Shown in pieces: positions 8,581 to 17,925 of a stretch of 64,000 bases of DNA. Every line of letters begins with the position of its first letter. Within the stretch, counting starts at the first letter, position 1. The notes beneath the pieces were generated by a model. It searched no databases and was not told the DNA's origin. It saw only the letters and a list, made by a program, of their open reading frames with translations. The position numbers and the translations under genes were made by a program. The stretch is from JAXLVB01 sp046329195 (GTDB lineage Bacteria > Bacteroidota > Bacteroidia > Cytophagales > Spirosomataceae). Location of the stretch: NCBI GenBank assembly GCA_046329195.1, contig JAXLVB010000002.1, positions 744,001 through 808,000 on the forward strand, written 5' to 3'.

Positions 8581-9900
8581 CTATACTGCATCTGAAAGAC
8601 TGCTGAACGTAAAGTCACGGATTTTCATAGGTGGAATTAAGTTTCCATTGATGCGTGTTGGCACGCCCAAGGCTTCCACGTTGTTGAGCATAATGATGGG
8701 GCTTTCGTTAAAACGGAAGTTTTTGACAGGAAACTTGATTTGCCCGTTTTCGATGTAAAAAGTTCCGTCCCGAGTCAAGCCTGTATAAAGTAAGGTTTGG
8801 GGATCCACGGCACGGATGTACCACATGCGAGTTACCAAGATTCCTTTTTCGGTGCTTTTGATTAAGTCTGCCAACGACTGGGTACCGCCCATAATGATGA
8901 AACCTTGTGGTGGAGGTACCGCTTTAACGCCTTTTTTCTCAGCCCAATATCGTGAATAGGTGAGGTTTTTTACGATGCCGTTTTCTACCCAAACCACTTT
9001 TTCTTGCACCCGTCCGTCGCCCGAAAAGCCTGAACTTGGGATTTCTGGATTAGAGGGGTCAGACAAAATGGTGATGCGTTCGTCAAAAAGCTTTTCGCCT
9101 AAACGAATCCCGCCGCCTTTTTTGCTCAAAAAACTACGGCCTTCGTCGGCGTTACGGGCGTCCATGCTGCGCATCATATTTTGAAACAATTCTACCGAAG
9201 CAGCTGGCTCCAGAATAACCGTGTATTTGCCTGGCTCTAAGGCTTTTGCATTTGACGAAGCCATAGCTTTTTGTATAGCTACTTCTGTAGCCGAGCGAGT
9301 ATTTAGCTTAGAAGTATCGTTAAAATCTTTGAGCGCATAGCCTGAGCCTGAACCGTCTTCGGTACGAACGGTAATTGAAAACTCAACGGAGGTAGCCTTG
9401 TTGTAAGCAAACAACCCTTTGCTATTACCAATGGCAGCGAAGCCTGTGGTATCTTCGAGATAGCCTGCGGAAACTAATTTCTTTTTGGTGCAGGGGTCTA
9501 TGCTATCAAAAGCGGCTTTTGCTCGGTAGGTTGGGTCAATTTTAGCCGTGTTTTCTGAATAAGAATTGGTATTTTCGTTGTATTGCTGAGGACCCAACAT
9601 GGGGACATACTCAGGGTTTTCAGGTGCCAGACGAGCAATTTCTTCGGCACGGCGAACTGTCTTTTCTAACGATTGGTCATCAAATTCGTTGATGGTGGCC
9701 GTGCCGGAGCGTTTGCCAAACACAGCAGTCACCGAGAGTGACAAGTTATATGACTCGCCACTAGTCGAAACGGTGTTGCGAGCGTAGCGGATGTTGCCGG
9801 TACGGTTTCCGGTAAGGCCAACGCTCATTTCGTCGGCTTTCGAGAATAACAACACCTTATCTATTATTTTCTTCGCTTCTTCTTTACTTAAAATAGCCAT
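8581..9900 (-). CDS. TldE/PmbA-like subunit, copy 2
   Basis: A 439-residue paralogue of the protein at 5386-6723, alike along its whole length, for instance in the N-terminal RGNLRYARN/TGNIRYARN blocks and in the shared LLxTGLTRDGTFYIE and NFRFNESPIIMLNN segments near the C terminus. It has no HExxxH motif, so it is the presumed non-catalytic TldE-type subunit. The first residues MAILSKEEAKKIIDKVL match the trimmed start chosen for copy 1. Its TldD-like partner ends 99 bases upstream. No signal peptide is visible. It probably forms a complex with one or both TldD-like proteins; cross-pairing between the two sets is possible. Confidence 0.88.
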   Translation of the reverse strand: MAILSKEEAKKIIDKVLLFSKADEMSVGLTGNRTGNIRYARNTVSTSGESYNLSLSVTAVFGKRSGTATINEFDDQSLEKTVRRAEEIARLAPENPEYVPMLGPQQYNENTNSYSENTAKIDPTYRAKAAFDSIDPCTKKKLVSAGYLEDTTGFAAIGNSKGLFAYNKATSVEFSITVRTEDGSGSGYALKDFNDTSKLNTRSATEVAIQKAMASSNAKALEPGKYTVILEPAASVELFQNMMRSMDARNADEGRSFLSKKGGGIRLGEKLFDERITILSDPSNPEIPSSGFSGDGRVQEKVVWVENGIVKNLTYSRYWAEKKGVKAVPPPQGFIIMGGTQSLADLIKSTEKGILVTRMWYIRAVDPQTLLYTGLTRDGTFYIENGQIKFPVKNFRFNESPIIMLNNVEALGVPTRINGNLIPPMKIRDFTFSSLSDAV

Positions 9901-9999
9901 TGTTGATGTAGTTTAGCTGGGACAATTGATGTTGGATAAGTGAAAAATAGGCTCGTGCGGAATAGCAGAACTTAGGTCACCCATTTTCACATTCCTAAA

Positions 10000-11646
10000 T
10001 TACCCAATTTTACGACCTGTGTTGATAACGTTTACGCCATTGAAACGGGTGGTCGAACTACCGTGAGATACGGCACTGACTTGTGAGGGCTGCCCTTTGC
10101 CATCGAAAAACGAGCCGAAGGTACGGTAATCGTCTTTGTCACAGATTTGCACACAAGAATTCCAGAACTCTTGCGTGTTGGACTGGTAAGCTACATCGTC
10201 TAACATCCCTACGATTTCACCGTTTTTGATTTCATAGAACAACTGCCCTCCAAACTGAAAGTTATACCGCTGTTGGTCAATCGAATACGAGCCACGTCCG
10301 ATAATGTAAATTCCTTTCTCAACACCCTTAATCATATCTACTACATTGAGTTTTTCTTTTCCGGGGCGTAGCGACACGTTTGGCATACGTTGAAACTGCA
10401 CCGAGTTCCAGTTGTCGGCATAGCAGCAGCCTTGTGATTCTTTTTCACCAATAATATGAACTTGGTCACGAATGGCTTGATAATTCACCAAAATACCATC
10501 TTTAATCAAATCCCATTCTTTGCAGGGTACACCTTCGTCGTCGTAGCCTACGGTGCCCAGCGTAAACGGCTGTGTTTTATCAGCTACAATGTTTACTTGC
10601 TTGCTCCCATAGTTAAACGCCTTTGTTTTCCATTTGTCTAAGGTGGCAAAGCTGGTTCCGGCGTAGTTTGCCTCATAGCCCAACACACGGTCCAATTCGG
10701 TAGGGTGTCCCACCGACTCGTGGATGGTGAGTCCTAAGTGGTTAGGGTCAAGCACTAAGTCGTATTTACCAGGTTGAACGGATTTCGCCGTCATTTTCTC
10801 CTTCGTTTGCTTGGTGGCCATAATCACATCTTCGACCATGTCATAAGAATTGCGATACCCAACAAGTCCGTTTGGTCCAGCGATTTTTTCGGAGGCAAGG
10901 CCATCCAAGTATTCATAACCCATCCCCATAGGCGAGCTGATGGCATCACGAGTTTTGAACTTCCCTGCTGCACGATCCACCGCTGTCACGTTGAAATTTG
11001 GCCAAATACGGTGAATGTCTTGGTCAATATAGGAGCCGTCTGAAGAAGCAAAGTATTTTTGTTCGTTCACAAAAAAGAGGTTAGACGTAACAAAGGCCGC
11101 TCCGTTTTTGAGTGCTTCGCCGTTTACCTTCATCAACAAGTCAATTTTTTGTTGAACAGGCACCTCAAAGGCATTTTTTTTGATAGGCGTTTTCCAAGTC
11201 ACTTCGCCAACGCCCTTTTGCGGAGCTAAAATTACGGGTTCGGTCTGGATTTTAGAATTGGCTTTGGCAATGGCTACTGCTGTTTCAGCACATTTGGCAA
11301 TTCCCTCTGGCGTTACATCGCTGGTAGCCGAAAAACCCCACGTCCCATTGGCAATGACACGAATCCCGATGCCGTATGACTCGGCATTGACAATGTTTTG
11401 CACTTTGGTTTCACGAGTAAACAGAAACTGTTGAAGATACCGCCCAATGCGCACGTCGGTATAGGTAGCTCCTTTTGAACGAGCAGCATTGAGGGCAATG
11501 TCTGCCATTTTTTTCTTGAGGGCGGCATCTGCTTTGGGTTCGAGGAGCTGTTCGGGCGAAACCATATTTCCTAACACAGGAATAGAGGTGCCCATCATGG
11601 CTCCAATACCCATCCCTGATAATTGTAAGAAATCTCGTCTGAGCAT
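10000..11646 (-). CDS. TldD-like metalloprotease with Tat signal, copy 2
   Basis: A 548-residue paralogue of the protein at 6752-8392. The zinc motif HESVGH is at 309-314 and the N terminus MLRRDFLQLSGMGIGA again has a twin-arginine motif, so the export signal is conserved in both copies. Alignment by eye shows few gaps; the main differences are around residues 245-270. The order TldD then TldE is the same as in the other pair, indicating duplication of the two-gene unit as a whole. Activity should be a zinc-dependent protease acting on unfolded peptides; the natural substrate is unknown. Confidence 0.92.
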   Translation of the reverse strand: MLRRDFLQLSGMGIGAMMGTSIPVLGNMVSPEQLLEPKADAALKKKMADIALNAARSKGATYTDVRIGRYLQQFLFTRETKVQNIVNAESYGIGIRVIANGTWGFSATSDVTPEGIAKCAETAVAIAKANSKIQTEPVILAPQKGVGEVTWKTPIKKNAFEVPVQQKIDLLMKVNGEALKNGAAFVTSNLFFVNEQKYFASSDGSYIDQDIHRIWPNFNVTAVDRAAGKFKTRDAISSPMGMGYEYLDGLASEKIAGPNGLVGYRNSYDMVEDVIMATKQTKEKMTAKSVQPGKYDLVLDPNHLGLTIHESVGHPTELDRVLGYEANYAGTSFATLDKWKTKAFNYGSKQVNIVADKTQPFTLGTVGYDDEGVPCKEWDLIKDGILVNYQAIRDQVHIIGEKESQGCCYADNWNSVQFQRMPNVSLRPGKEKLNVVDMIKGVEKGIYIIGRGSYSIDQQRYNFQFGGQLFYEIKNGEIVGMLDDVAYQSNTQEFWNSCVQICDKDDYRTFGSFFDGKGQPSQVSAVSHGSSTTRFNGVNVINTGRKIG

Positions 11647-11787
11647 AGTTGGGTTAGTTTATTGAATGAAATTGCGTTTGAATCTGACAAAGAGTATTAT
11701 CCAAAAGTAGTATAAAAGTAAAAACACTGTGTTAATCTTAGACAAAAACTACTTTTTTCTGCGACTTGGTTAAGAGATTGGGTGCTT

Positions 11788-12237
11788 TTATATATCTAGC
11801 AGACGGCGATGATAATTGATTTGTCCTAAATGATAGCCTAAATGAGTTGCCAAATGAACCAACATATATTCTGTTGAAGTAGGTTGTTCAAAAACCAGCA
11901 TAGGAAATTCGTTTTCAAGCGTTTGCTCATTAAGCGCTCCCAGTACCTGCTCGACCACTGCACGAGTATCTTGTATTTGCTTAAGTAGCTGGTGGCGAGG
12001 CACATCTTTGGCCGAAAACTCAAATGGTCTGTCTCGAATGTAACCTGAATTACCCAATACTGCACCAATATAGGTATTCAAGTTGCCAACCAAATGAAGT
12101 GCTAAATTACCCGCCGAATTAGGAATCTGTTTGTCCACTTTCCAGATATTAGCTTCGTTTTGGTAGGATTCAATTTCTTTGTGTAATCGAGACAAATCTC
12201 GCTGGTAGAGAGCTTGTAAGGTAGAAAGAATGGGCAT
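11788..12237 (-). CDS. DinB-like metal-binding protein (DUF1572 type)
   Basis: A 149-residue four-helix-bundle protein of the DinB/YfiT superfamily. Histidines in LALHLVGN (about 47) and in the C-terminal HLATHLGYHLGQINYHRR segment supply the typical triad for a divalent metal. Members include thiol-dependent transferases, such as bacillithiol S-transferases, but many have no known substrate. It is a single gene on the minus strand with a long divergent intergenic region upstream. A second DinB-like protein at 59731-60249 is only distantly similar. Confidence 0.85.
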   Translation of the reverse strand: MPILSTLQALYQRDLSRLHKEIESYQNEANIWKVDKQIPNSAGNLALHLVGNLNTYIGAVLGNSGYIRDRPFEFSAKDVPRHQLLKQIQDTRAVVEQVLGALNEQTLENEFPMLVFEQPTSTEYMLVHLATHLGYHLGQINYHRRLLDI

Positions 12238-12649
12238 TTAGAAAAATGATTTTGATAATTTCTAGCTACCAAAGTTGATAAAAATCTAAGTTAAATCAAG
12301 CTCAATCTAGAAAATGATAGAAAAATTGAGGCAAATACTTCCCTAAATAATAATAACCTTTTTCACAAAGAGTATCACTATATTTGAGTTTTTTGGTAAC
12401 TATTTACCATATTCCAAAAGTCAGAGACTTTATATCAAATCCACCCCAACAAGATGTTGGGGCGAGCCGAATAAGCTGGTTCCAACTTCTTGTTGGAACC
12501 CACGTGGTTTAGCGTCTCTGACGCTTTTTGACAAGTAGCTAAATAGGTACGTTTTTTGATAAATACTCGGTGATGAAGTAAAAATATTTTTCATTTTAAT
12601 ATACTTTTTAGGTATTCTTGTACATATAAACTTCAATATTTTCAACTTT
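12238..12649. other. 412-bp divergent intergenic region
   Basis: This region separates the DinB gene (minus) from the DUF3857 gene (plus), so it must hold both promoters. Most of it is AT-rich. It contains the nested palindromic element described at 12416-12529. A short reading frame across that element has no family resemblance and is explained by the repeat. No RNA gene was recognised. Confidence 0.6.
12416..12529. repeat. nested palindromic (REP/MITE-like) element
   Basis: Three perfect hairpins lie side by side: CCCCAACA/TGTTGGGG (12444-12462, 3-base loop), GGTTCCAAC/GTTGGAACC (12478-12500, 5-base loop) and AGCGTC/GACGCT (12511-12525, 3-base loop). All are enclosed by outer inverted arms, AAAAGTCAGAGAC (12416-12428) against GTCTCTGACGCTTTT (12514-12528), identical except for two extra bases in the right arm. 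The right arm overlaps the third hairpin, so two pairings compete. It lies between divergent genes, so it is not a terminator. It has no coding capacity and looks like a small dispersed palindromic element. Confidence 0.65.
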
Positions 12650-14644
12650 ATGAAAATTTCAACTATCCTATTTTCTTTTATTTCGATTGTATTTTCTCAC
12701 CAACTTTACGGTCAAACCACCTCTCCTACCTTTGGAATGGTTACAAAAGACGACCTTTCACAAAGTTTTTTCCCTAAAGATTCAAGTGCAAATGCAGTAG
12801 TAATTTATGATTTTTGTCAAAGCAGTTTCGATTTCGGGCTACCAACTCCACACATTATATATGAAAGGAAAGTAAGAATAAAGATTTATAAAAAGTCAGG
12901 ACTAAACTACAGTAATGTGATAATTCCGTTCCGAATAGAATCCGATGATCAAGGTTCAGAAATTGTAAAAAACATAAAAGGACGTACATATAACTTAGAA
13001 AACGGTTCAATTGTTACTAAGGACCTAGACCCTAGTGCGGTTTATGAGGAAAACACTATTGATAAAACTCACAAAATGAAGTTTTCTTTACCTCAGGTTA
13101 AAGAGGGCTCTATTCTTGAATACAGTTACACTATTGATTCAGGATTGTGGTATTTTTTACGGAGATGGACATTTCAAAAAGAAATTCCGGTGTTATGGAG
13201 TGAATATAATGCTAGTATCCCAAGATATTTTGATTTTAAAATTACTCTTTTGGGATATAAAGAGTTAGATGAACACAAAATTGAAGAAACTCAAGAATTT
13301 GGCTTACCCCACTTAAGCGATGGACAAGGCTCTATTAAAGACACATTTGTTCATCATCATTTTATTATGAAAAACGTTCCTGCCATTCAGAAAGATGACT
13401 ATATGACTACAATTGAAGATTACCGATGTAGCATTGATTTTGAATTAGCAAGAACTAATTTTCCAGATAGGCTTCCCAAAAATTATTCAATGACCTACCA
13501 AGATATTTCAAAAACTCTTTTGGATTTGGATAATTTTGGAAAAGCATTAAAACGATTTTCATCTACAGCTCAACAGATAGCCAATCAAATAAAATCTCAA
13601 AACAAAACAGATACATTAAGCCTAGTTAACGCTTCATTAAAGTATGTTCAGGAAAATCTAAAATGGAATGAAGAAGAAAAACTATTAGCTTCTGAAAAAT
13701 TGGACAATGTTTATTTAAAACGAGTTGGAAACTCTGCTGATATTAACTTGATTTTAATTGCAATTCTAAGGGAATTAGGCATTGAGGCAAACCCTGTTGT
13801 TCTAAGTACTCGAACTAATGGAAAAGTATTAAAAGATTTTGCATTGTTAGACCGGTTCAATTATACTTTAACTCATATACTACTCGAAAATAAAGACATA
13901 TTGCTTGATGGAACAAACAAACACCTAAAAGTTGGTATGATACCAAGAAATTGTCTCAACGAAAGTGGTTGGCTTGTACATTCAAAAAATTCTCGCTGGG
14001 TTGTGTTACTTCCTACCGAAAAATGGCGAACATCTACTCAGCTTGATATAAAATTAGAAGCCAATCAGAAAATTTCTGGAGTTTTCACAGAAAACTTCTA
14101 CGGATATGCAGCACTTGACACGTGGAATAAACTACTTAAAAAAGGGCAAAAAGAGTATATTGATGAGTATAAAATGTCATTTTCATTTTTTGAAAATCTT
14201 AACCTAGAAATTAAGAGTAGCGAACAAAATGAGCCAATTATTGAGGGAAAAGGAATAGCTAATGACACCTATTCAATGCTAGACAATCGTATCTATTTTA
14301 TGCCACTACTCTGGAAATCAATGCAATTAAACCGATTTAAGGCAGAAACCAGAACTTATCCAGTAGATTTTGGACAATTAATCACCGAAACTATTGTAAG
14401 CAAGATAAAAATACCCTCAGGCTATGAAGTTGAAAGTTTGCCTCAAACTGTTAATATTGGGTTATTGGGTAGCAAAGGTAGATTCTTTTTTCAATCAACC
14501 CTAAAAGGAGACGTCATCGAAACCATGAGTCAATTAGCACTAACACGCATAATGTTCAGTTCAGAAGAATACATTCAATTACGAGAGTTTTACAACAAAG
14601 TCATAGAAAAACATGCAGAGAAAGTAGTTTTAAAAACTAAATAA
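12650..14644 (+). CDS. DUF3857/transglutaminase-like exported protein
   Basis: 664 residues with an N-terminal signal peptide (about 1-21, ending near YGQ). Residues from about 50 to 270 fit DUF3857 (YERKVRIKIYKKSGLNYSNV pattern), and about 300-450 form a transglutaminase-like fold. In the position of the catalytic Cys the sequence reads VGNSADINLILIAIL, with Ser instead of Cys, while the His (THILLENKDILLD) and Asp are kept, so classic transglutaminase or protease chemistry is unlikely. A DUF3858-like C-terminal domain follows. The gene is more AT-rich than its neighbours. Members are periplasmic and of unknown function. It appears monocistronic. Confidence 0.85.
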   Translation: MKISTILFSFISIVFSHQLYGQTTSPTFGMVTKDDLSQSFFPKDSSANAVVIYDFCQSSFDFGLPTPHIIYERKVRIKIYKKSGLNYSNVIIPFRIESDDQGSEIVKNIKGRTYNLENGSIVTKDLDPSAVYEENTIDKTHKMKFSLPQVKEGSILEYSYTIDSGLWYFLRRWTFQKEIPVLWSEYNASIPRYFDFKITLLGYKELDEHKIEETQEFGLPHLSDGQGSIKDTFVHHHFIMKNVPAIQKDDYMTTIEDYRCSIDFELARTNFPDRLPKNYSMTYQDISKTLLDLDNFGKALKRFSSTAQQIANQIKSQNKTDTLSLVNASLKYVQENLKWNEEEKLLASEKLDNVYLKRVGNSADINLILIAILRELGIEANPVVLSTRTNGKVLKDFALLDRFNYTLTHILLENKDILLDGTNKHLKVGMIPRNCLNESGWLVHSKNSRWVVLLPTEKWRTSTQLDIKLEANQKISGVFTENFYGYAALDTWNKLLKKGQKEYIDEYKMSFSFFENLNLEIKSSEQNEPIIEGKGIANDTYSMLDNRIYFMPLLWKSMQLNRFKAETRTYPVDFGQLITETIVSKIKIPSGYEVESLPQTVNIGLLGSKGRFFFQSTLKGDVIETMSQLALTRIMFSSEEYIQLREFYNKVIEKHAEKVVLKTK

Positions 14645-14825
14645 TCGTAAGATATACCAAAAACTCAACTCTAGGATTTGTGTTTTGAGATTATCTAATT
14701 TAACTACTGCATTTTCATTACTCCTTTTTCTTTCGCAACATTTTGATTTTTTTACCGTTCATCCCTAAAGCACTTGCAACCCAAGGGGTTGTACTCGCAT
14801 CTTGTAAAAAAATCAACAACACGCT

Positions 14826-17504
14826 ATGAAAAAAGGCTTTATCAACGTCCTATTTCTGTTTTCTTTTTTCTTTATTTATAACGCCGCTTGGGCTGCTGGC
14901 GGTCTCAAAGGTACTATTAAGAATACCAAAGGTGAAGGCTTATCTTATGCTGCTGTAGTAGTGAAAGGCACTTCTTATGGTACTATGGCTAATGCCGAAG
15001 GCAATTATGAACTCAACTTGTTGTCAGGAACATACGAAATCGTATTTCAGTATTTGGGATATAAATCGGTCAGCAGAAAGGTAGAAATCACAGACAAATT
15101 TATAGAACTCAATATTCAACTTGAAGAACAAATCGTTGCCCTACAAGACGTTAAGGTTAAATCTACAGGGGAAGATCCAGCCCTTACAATCATGCGAAAA
15201 GCCATTGCCACTTCTAAAATCCATTTACTGGAAGTGGACAGTTTTACCGCCCGTGCCTACATGAAAGGAGGAGGCAAAATCACCAATATCCCAGCATTGT
15301 TAGAAAGCAGACTTAAAAAGGAAGGTATAGAGGAAAATATCTTATACTTTACAGAAACGGTATCAGAAATCAACTTCAAACAACCCCAAAACTATCGCCA
15401 ACGCATCATTTCTACACGAAGCAATTTTAGTGATTTTGGTGGGTATAATTCGTTTGTCAATGCCAGTTTTTACCAACCTGAAGTCGGTGGAGCCGTTTCA
15501 CCGCTTTCGCCCAGAGCCTTTTCCTACTATAAATTTGAGTATTTGGGCACTTTTACTGACCGAGGTGTTGAAGTCAGTAAAATCAAAGTAAAACCTCGTT
15601 CGGGAGGTGACAAGGTATTTGAAGGCACTATTTATATTATTGAAAATAATTGGTCCATTCATAGTCTCAACCTGACTACTTACAACGAAGGTTTTAAGAT
15701 TGACGTTAAGCAAGTTTTCTCACCAATTCAAGATGTTTGGATGCCCATTACGTTTCAGTTCTTGGTGAGTGGAGGTATTTTCGGATTCAAAGGGAATTTC
15801 AACTACAACATTACGGCCTCGTACAACCAGCTAAAAATCAACTCCAAATTCCATCAGCAATTGGATATAGTGGACGAAAAAATTGATAAAACGCCCACCA
15901 CTGTCGAGAAAGTAAAAAAGCCCAATTCCAAAGCCTTGGATTTAGAAAAAACACTTTCCCAAAACAAAGAAATCAATCGAAAGCAGCTCAACAAGCTAAT
16001 CAAAGAGTACGAAAAAGAAGATTTGAAACAACGTAAAAAAGAAAACAAAGAAGAAGCTCAAATCGTTAGAAACGACTCCATTTCGTTTGATACACTTTAT
16101 CGCAAACGCCCTACTAGTTTTTGGGATTCGATTCGCCCTGTCCCTCTGACAGAAGTAGAAATCAAGAGTACCATTAAGTTGGACAGCATCAAGATTGTGC
16201 AAAAAGAAAAAGAAACCAAAGACAGTCTCAAGGTAAGTGGTAAGAAGTTTAAAGTGGGCCAGTTGTTTACCGACTACACTTGGAATTTGGGCAAGCCCGA
16301 CACCATTCGCTCCAAATTTACCGACAGAAAGTGGTACAATTATCGCACTCGTCTGATTTATGAATCACCAGTAAGCGGCATTTCCTACAATACCGTGGAA
16401 GGAATTCGTTTCAAGGGTGGTCTTGGCTTACGACACCAACTCAAAAACTCGATGTACTTCAAGCTCATGGGATATGGTCGGTATTCGATTGCACGAGAAA
16501 AATTGTTGGGCTATGGTTCGTTCACCTATCGGTATAAAAAGTTTAGTGCCTTACTCAACACGGGTAGTAATGTCCAACAGTACAATCCTGACGACGCTAT
16601 TCCTGAGGAGTTTAATGCCTTTACCACGGCATTTTTGGAACAAAATTTCATGAAATTGTTTGAAAAACGGTTCACCAGCCTGAATTTACAAACGACGCTC
16701 TCAGATGGATTGTCCTTTAAGTTGGATTTTGAAGTTCAGCAACGTTTTCAATTGGAAAATCAAGCCTTAAAACCAGTGATTAATTGGAAAAACCGTGAGT
16801 TTACAAGTAATATACCCATCAATGCGGAGTCGTCTGAAGTAGGTTTTGGGCCACACAACGCAAGCCTCATCAGCTTTGAGGCCAAATGGAAGCCTATTGT
16901 ACGCTACCGGGTACGAAATGGTCGAAAACGGACTGATTATAGTTTATCGCCTGAATTGATGTTTCATTATCGAGGTGGTATCAAATCACTTTTTAATAGT
17001 GATGTTGACTACTCAAATGTGGAGCTTTCGTTCCGTCATCAGTTCAATATTGGTGTCAGAGGACAATTACAGTATGCTTTGACTGGGGGTACTTTTTTAT
17101 CAGTAAATAACATGTACCTTCCTGATTATAAACATTTTAATGGCAACTTAGCCCCTATCCAAGTGGGAGACCCAGTAACTACGTTTCGGATGTTAGACTA
17201 CTATCGCTATAGTACCAAAGGTTCGTATCTGGAAGCACATGGATTGTATAATTTTCGCAAGTTTTTATTTACACGCATTCCTGTCGTTCGCATCGCTGGC
17301 ATCAAAGAGAATCTTTTTGCTAATTACCTTCATACCTCAAAATCGGGCTTAAATTACCTTGAATTGGGCTATGGCGTTGATGGCATCCTCCGGCTTTTTA
17401 GGGCAGAAGTGGTGACTAATTTCATCAATGGTTCCTATCACGATTGGGCCATTCGGATTGGATTGAATACACGTATTCAGATTCGGAAAGGACAAAGTGA
17501 TTAA
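14826..17504 (+). CDS. DUF5686 outer-membrane protein with CarboxypepD_reg domain
   Basis: 892 residues. A signal peptide (about 1-24, AWAAGG) is followed by a carboxypeptidase-regulatory-like Ig domain (about 27-115, with the GTMANAEGNYELNLLSGTYEIVFQYLGYKS pattern) typical of SusC/TonB-linked outer-membrane proteins. The rest matches DUF5686, a large beta-barrel-like family; a charged lysine/glutamate-rich stretch lies at about 355-425. The last residues do not form a classic C-terminal sorting domain. It probably resides in the outer membrane; the transported or bound substrate is unknown. The ABM-like gene follows after 31 bases. Confidence 0.88.
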   Translation: MKKGFINVLFLFSFFFIYNAAWAAGGLKGTIKNTKGEGLSYAAVVVKGTSYGTMANAEGNYELNLLSGTYEIVFQYLGYKSVSRKVEITDKFIELNIQLEEQIVALQDVKVKSTGEDPALTIMRKAIATSKIHLLEVDSFTARAYMKGGGKITNIPALLESRLKKEGIEENILYFTETVSEINFKQPQNYRQRIISTRSNFSDFGGYNSFVNASFYQPEVGGAVSPLSPRAFSYYKFEYLGTFTDRGVEVSKIKVKPRSGGDKVFEGTIYIIENNWSIHSLNLTTYNEGFKIDVKQVFSPIQDVWMPITFQFLVSGGIFGFKGNFNYNITASYNQLKINSKFHQQLDIVDEKIDKTPTTVEKVKKPNSKALDLEKTLSQNKEINRKQLNKLIKEYEKEDLKQRKKENKEEAQIVRNDSISFDTLYRKRPTSFWDSIRPVPLTEVEIKSTIKLDSIKIVQKEKETKDSLKVSGKKFKVGQLFTDYTWNLGKPDTIRSKFTDRKWYNYRTRLIYESPVSGISYNTVEGIRFKGGLGLRHQLKNSMYFKLMGYGRYSIAREKLLGYGSFTYRYKKFSALLNTGSNVQQYNPDDAIPEEFNAFTTAFLEQNFMKLFEKRFTSLNLQTTLSDGLSFKLDFEVQQRFQLENQALKPVINWKNREFTSNIPINAESSEVGFGPHNASLISFEAKWKPIVRYRVRNGRKRTDYSLSPELMFHYRGGIKSLFNSDVDYSNVELSFRHQFNIGVRGQLQYALTGGTFLSVNNMYLPDYKHFNGNLAPIQVGDPVTTFRMLDYYRYSTKGSYLEAHGLYNFRKFLFTRIPVVRIAGIKENLFANYLHTSKSGLNYLELGYGVDGILRLFRAEVVTNFINGSYHDWAIRIGLNTRIQIRKGQSD

Positions 17505-17535
17505 GTACAGTTGACTAAAAAAAAGACAGACAGAT

Positions 17536-17817
17536 ATGGATTACGTGTTGATCATCCATGAGGTGGAAGAGTATGCAGCATGGAAGCAAATTTTTGACAG
17601 GGCCGCTTCCATTAGAAAAGAGGCTGGCGAAATAGCGTATCAAGTTTTGAACTATGAAATGGAACCCAATAAAATTGTTCATTTTTCATCTTGGAAAAGC
17701 ATTGAAGCTGCCAAAAACTTCTTTGAATCGCCTCAATTGGTACAAATTAGGAAAGAAGCTGGTGTTCAGTCCCCCAATATTATCTATCTCAATCAGCTTG
17801 AATCGGGTGTGCTGTAA
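17536..17817 (+). CDS. ABM-like dimeric alpha-beta barrel protein
   Basis: A 93-residue cytoplasmic protein with the pattern of the antibiotic-biosynthesis-monooxygenase-like/dimeric alpha-beta barrel fold: a first beta strand (DYVLIIHEVE), a helix (AAWKQIFDRAASIRKEAG), and the HFSSWKSIEAAKNFFESPQL segment. Such small proteins include heme-degrading and cofactor-free monooxygenases, but many have unknown activity. It sits 31 bases downstream of the DUF5686 gene and is closed by the bidirectional terminator at 17876-17909. Confidence 0.7.
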   Translation: MDYVLIIHEVEEYAAWKQIFDRAASIRKEAGEIAYQVLNYEMEPNKIVHFSSWKSIEAAKNFFESPQLVQIRKEAGVQSPNIIYLNQLESGVL

Positions 17818-17875
17818 TCTCTACCATTCTCAATGAATAGTTTCAAAACCAAGGGATTAAACTTTAGAACGACTC

Positions 17876-17909
17876 AAAAGCCTTGCCCAATTGCGTAGGC
17901 AAGGCTTTT
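17876..17909. terminator. bidirectional intrinsic terminator
   Basis: A perfect 12-bp stem, AAAAGCCTTGCC (17876-17887) with GGCAAGGCTTTT (17898-17909), and a 10-base loop. The A run before and T run after the stem serve both strands. It lies between convergent genes, the ABM-like gene (plus) and the DsrE gene (minus), just where a shared terminator is expected. Confidence 0.85.
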
Positions 17910-17925
17910 TGATGACTTAATCGGC

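Noticed and set aside
12430..12645. 71-codon frame on the minus strand
   Set aside because: It runs through the palindromic element, has no family pattern, and would overlap the promoter of the DUF3857 gene.
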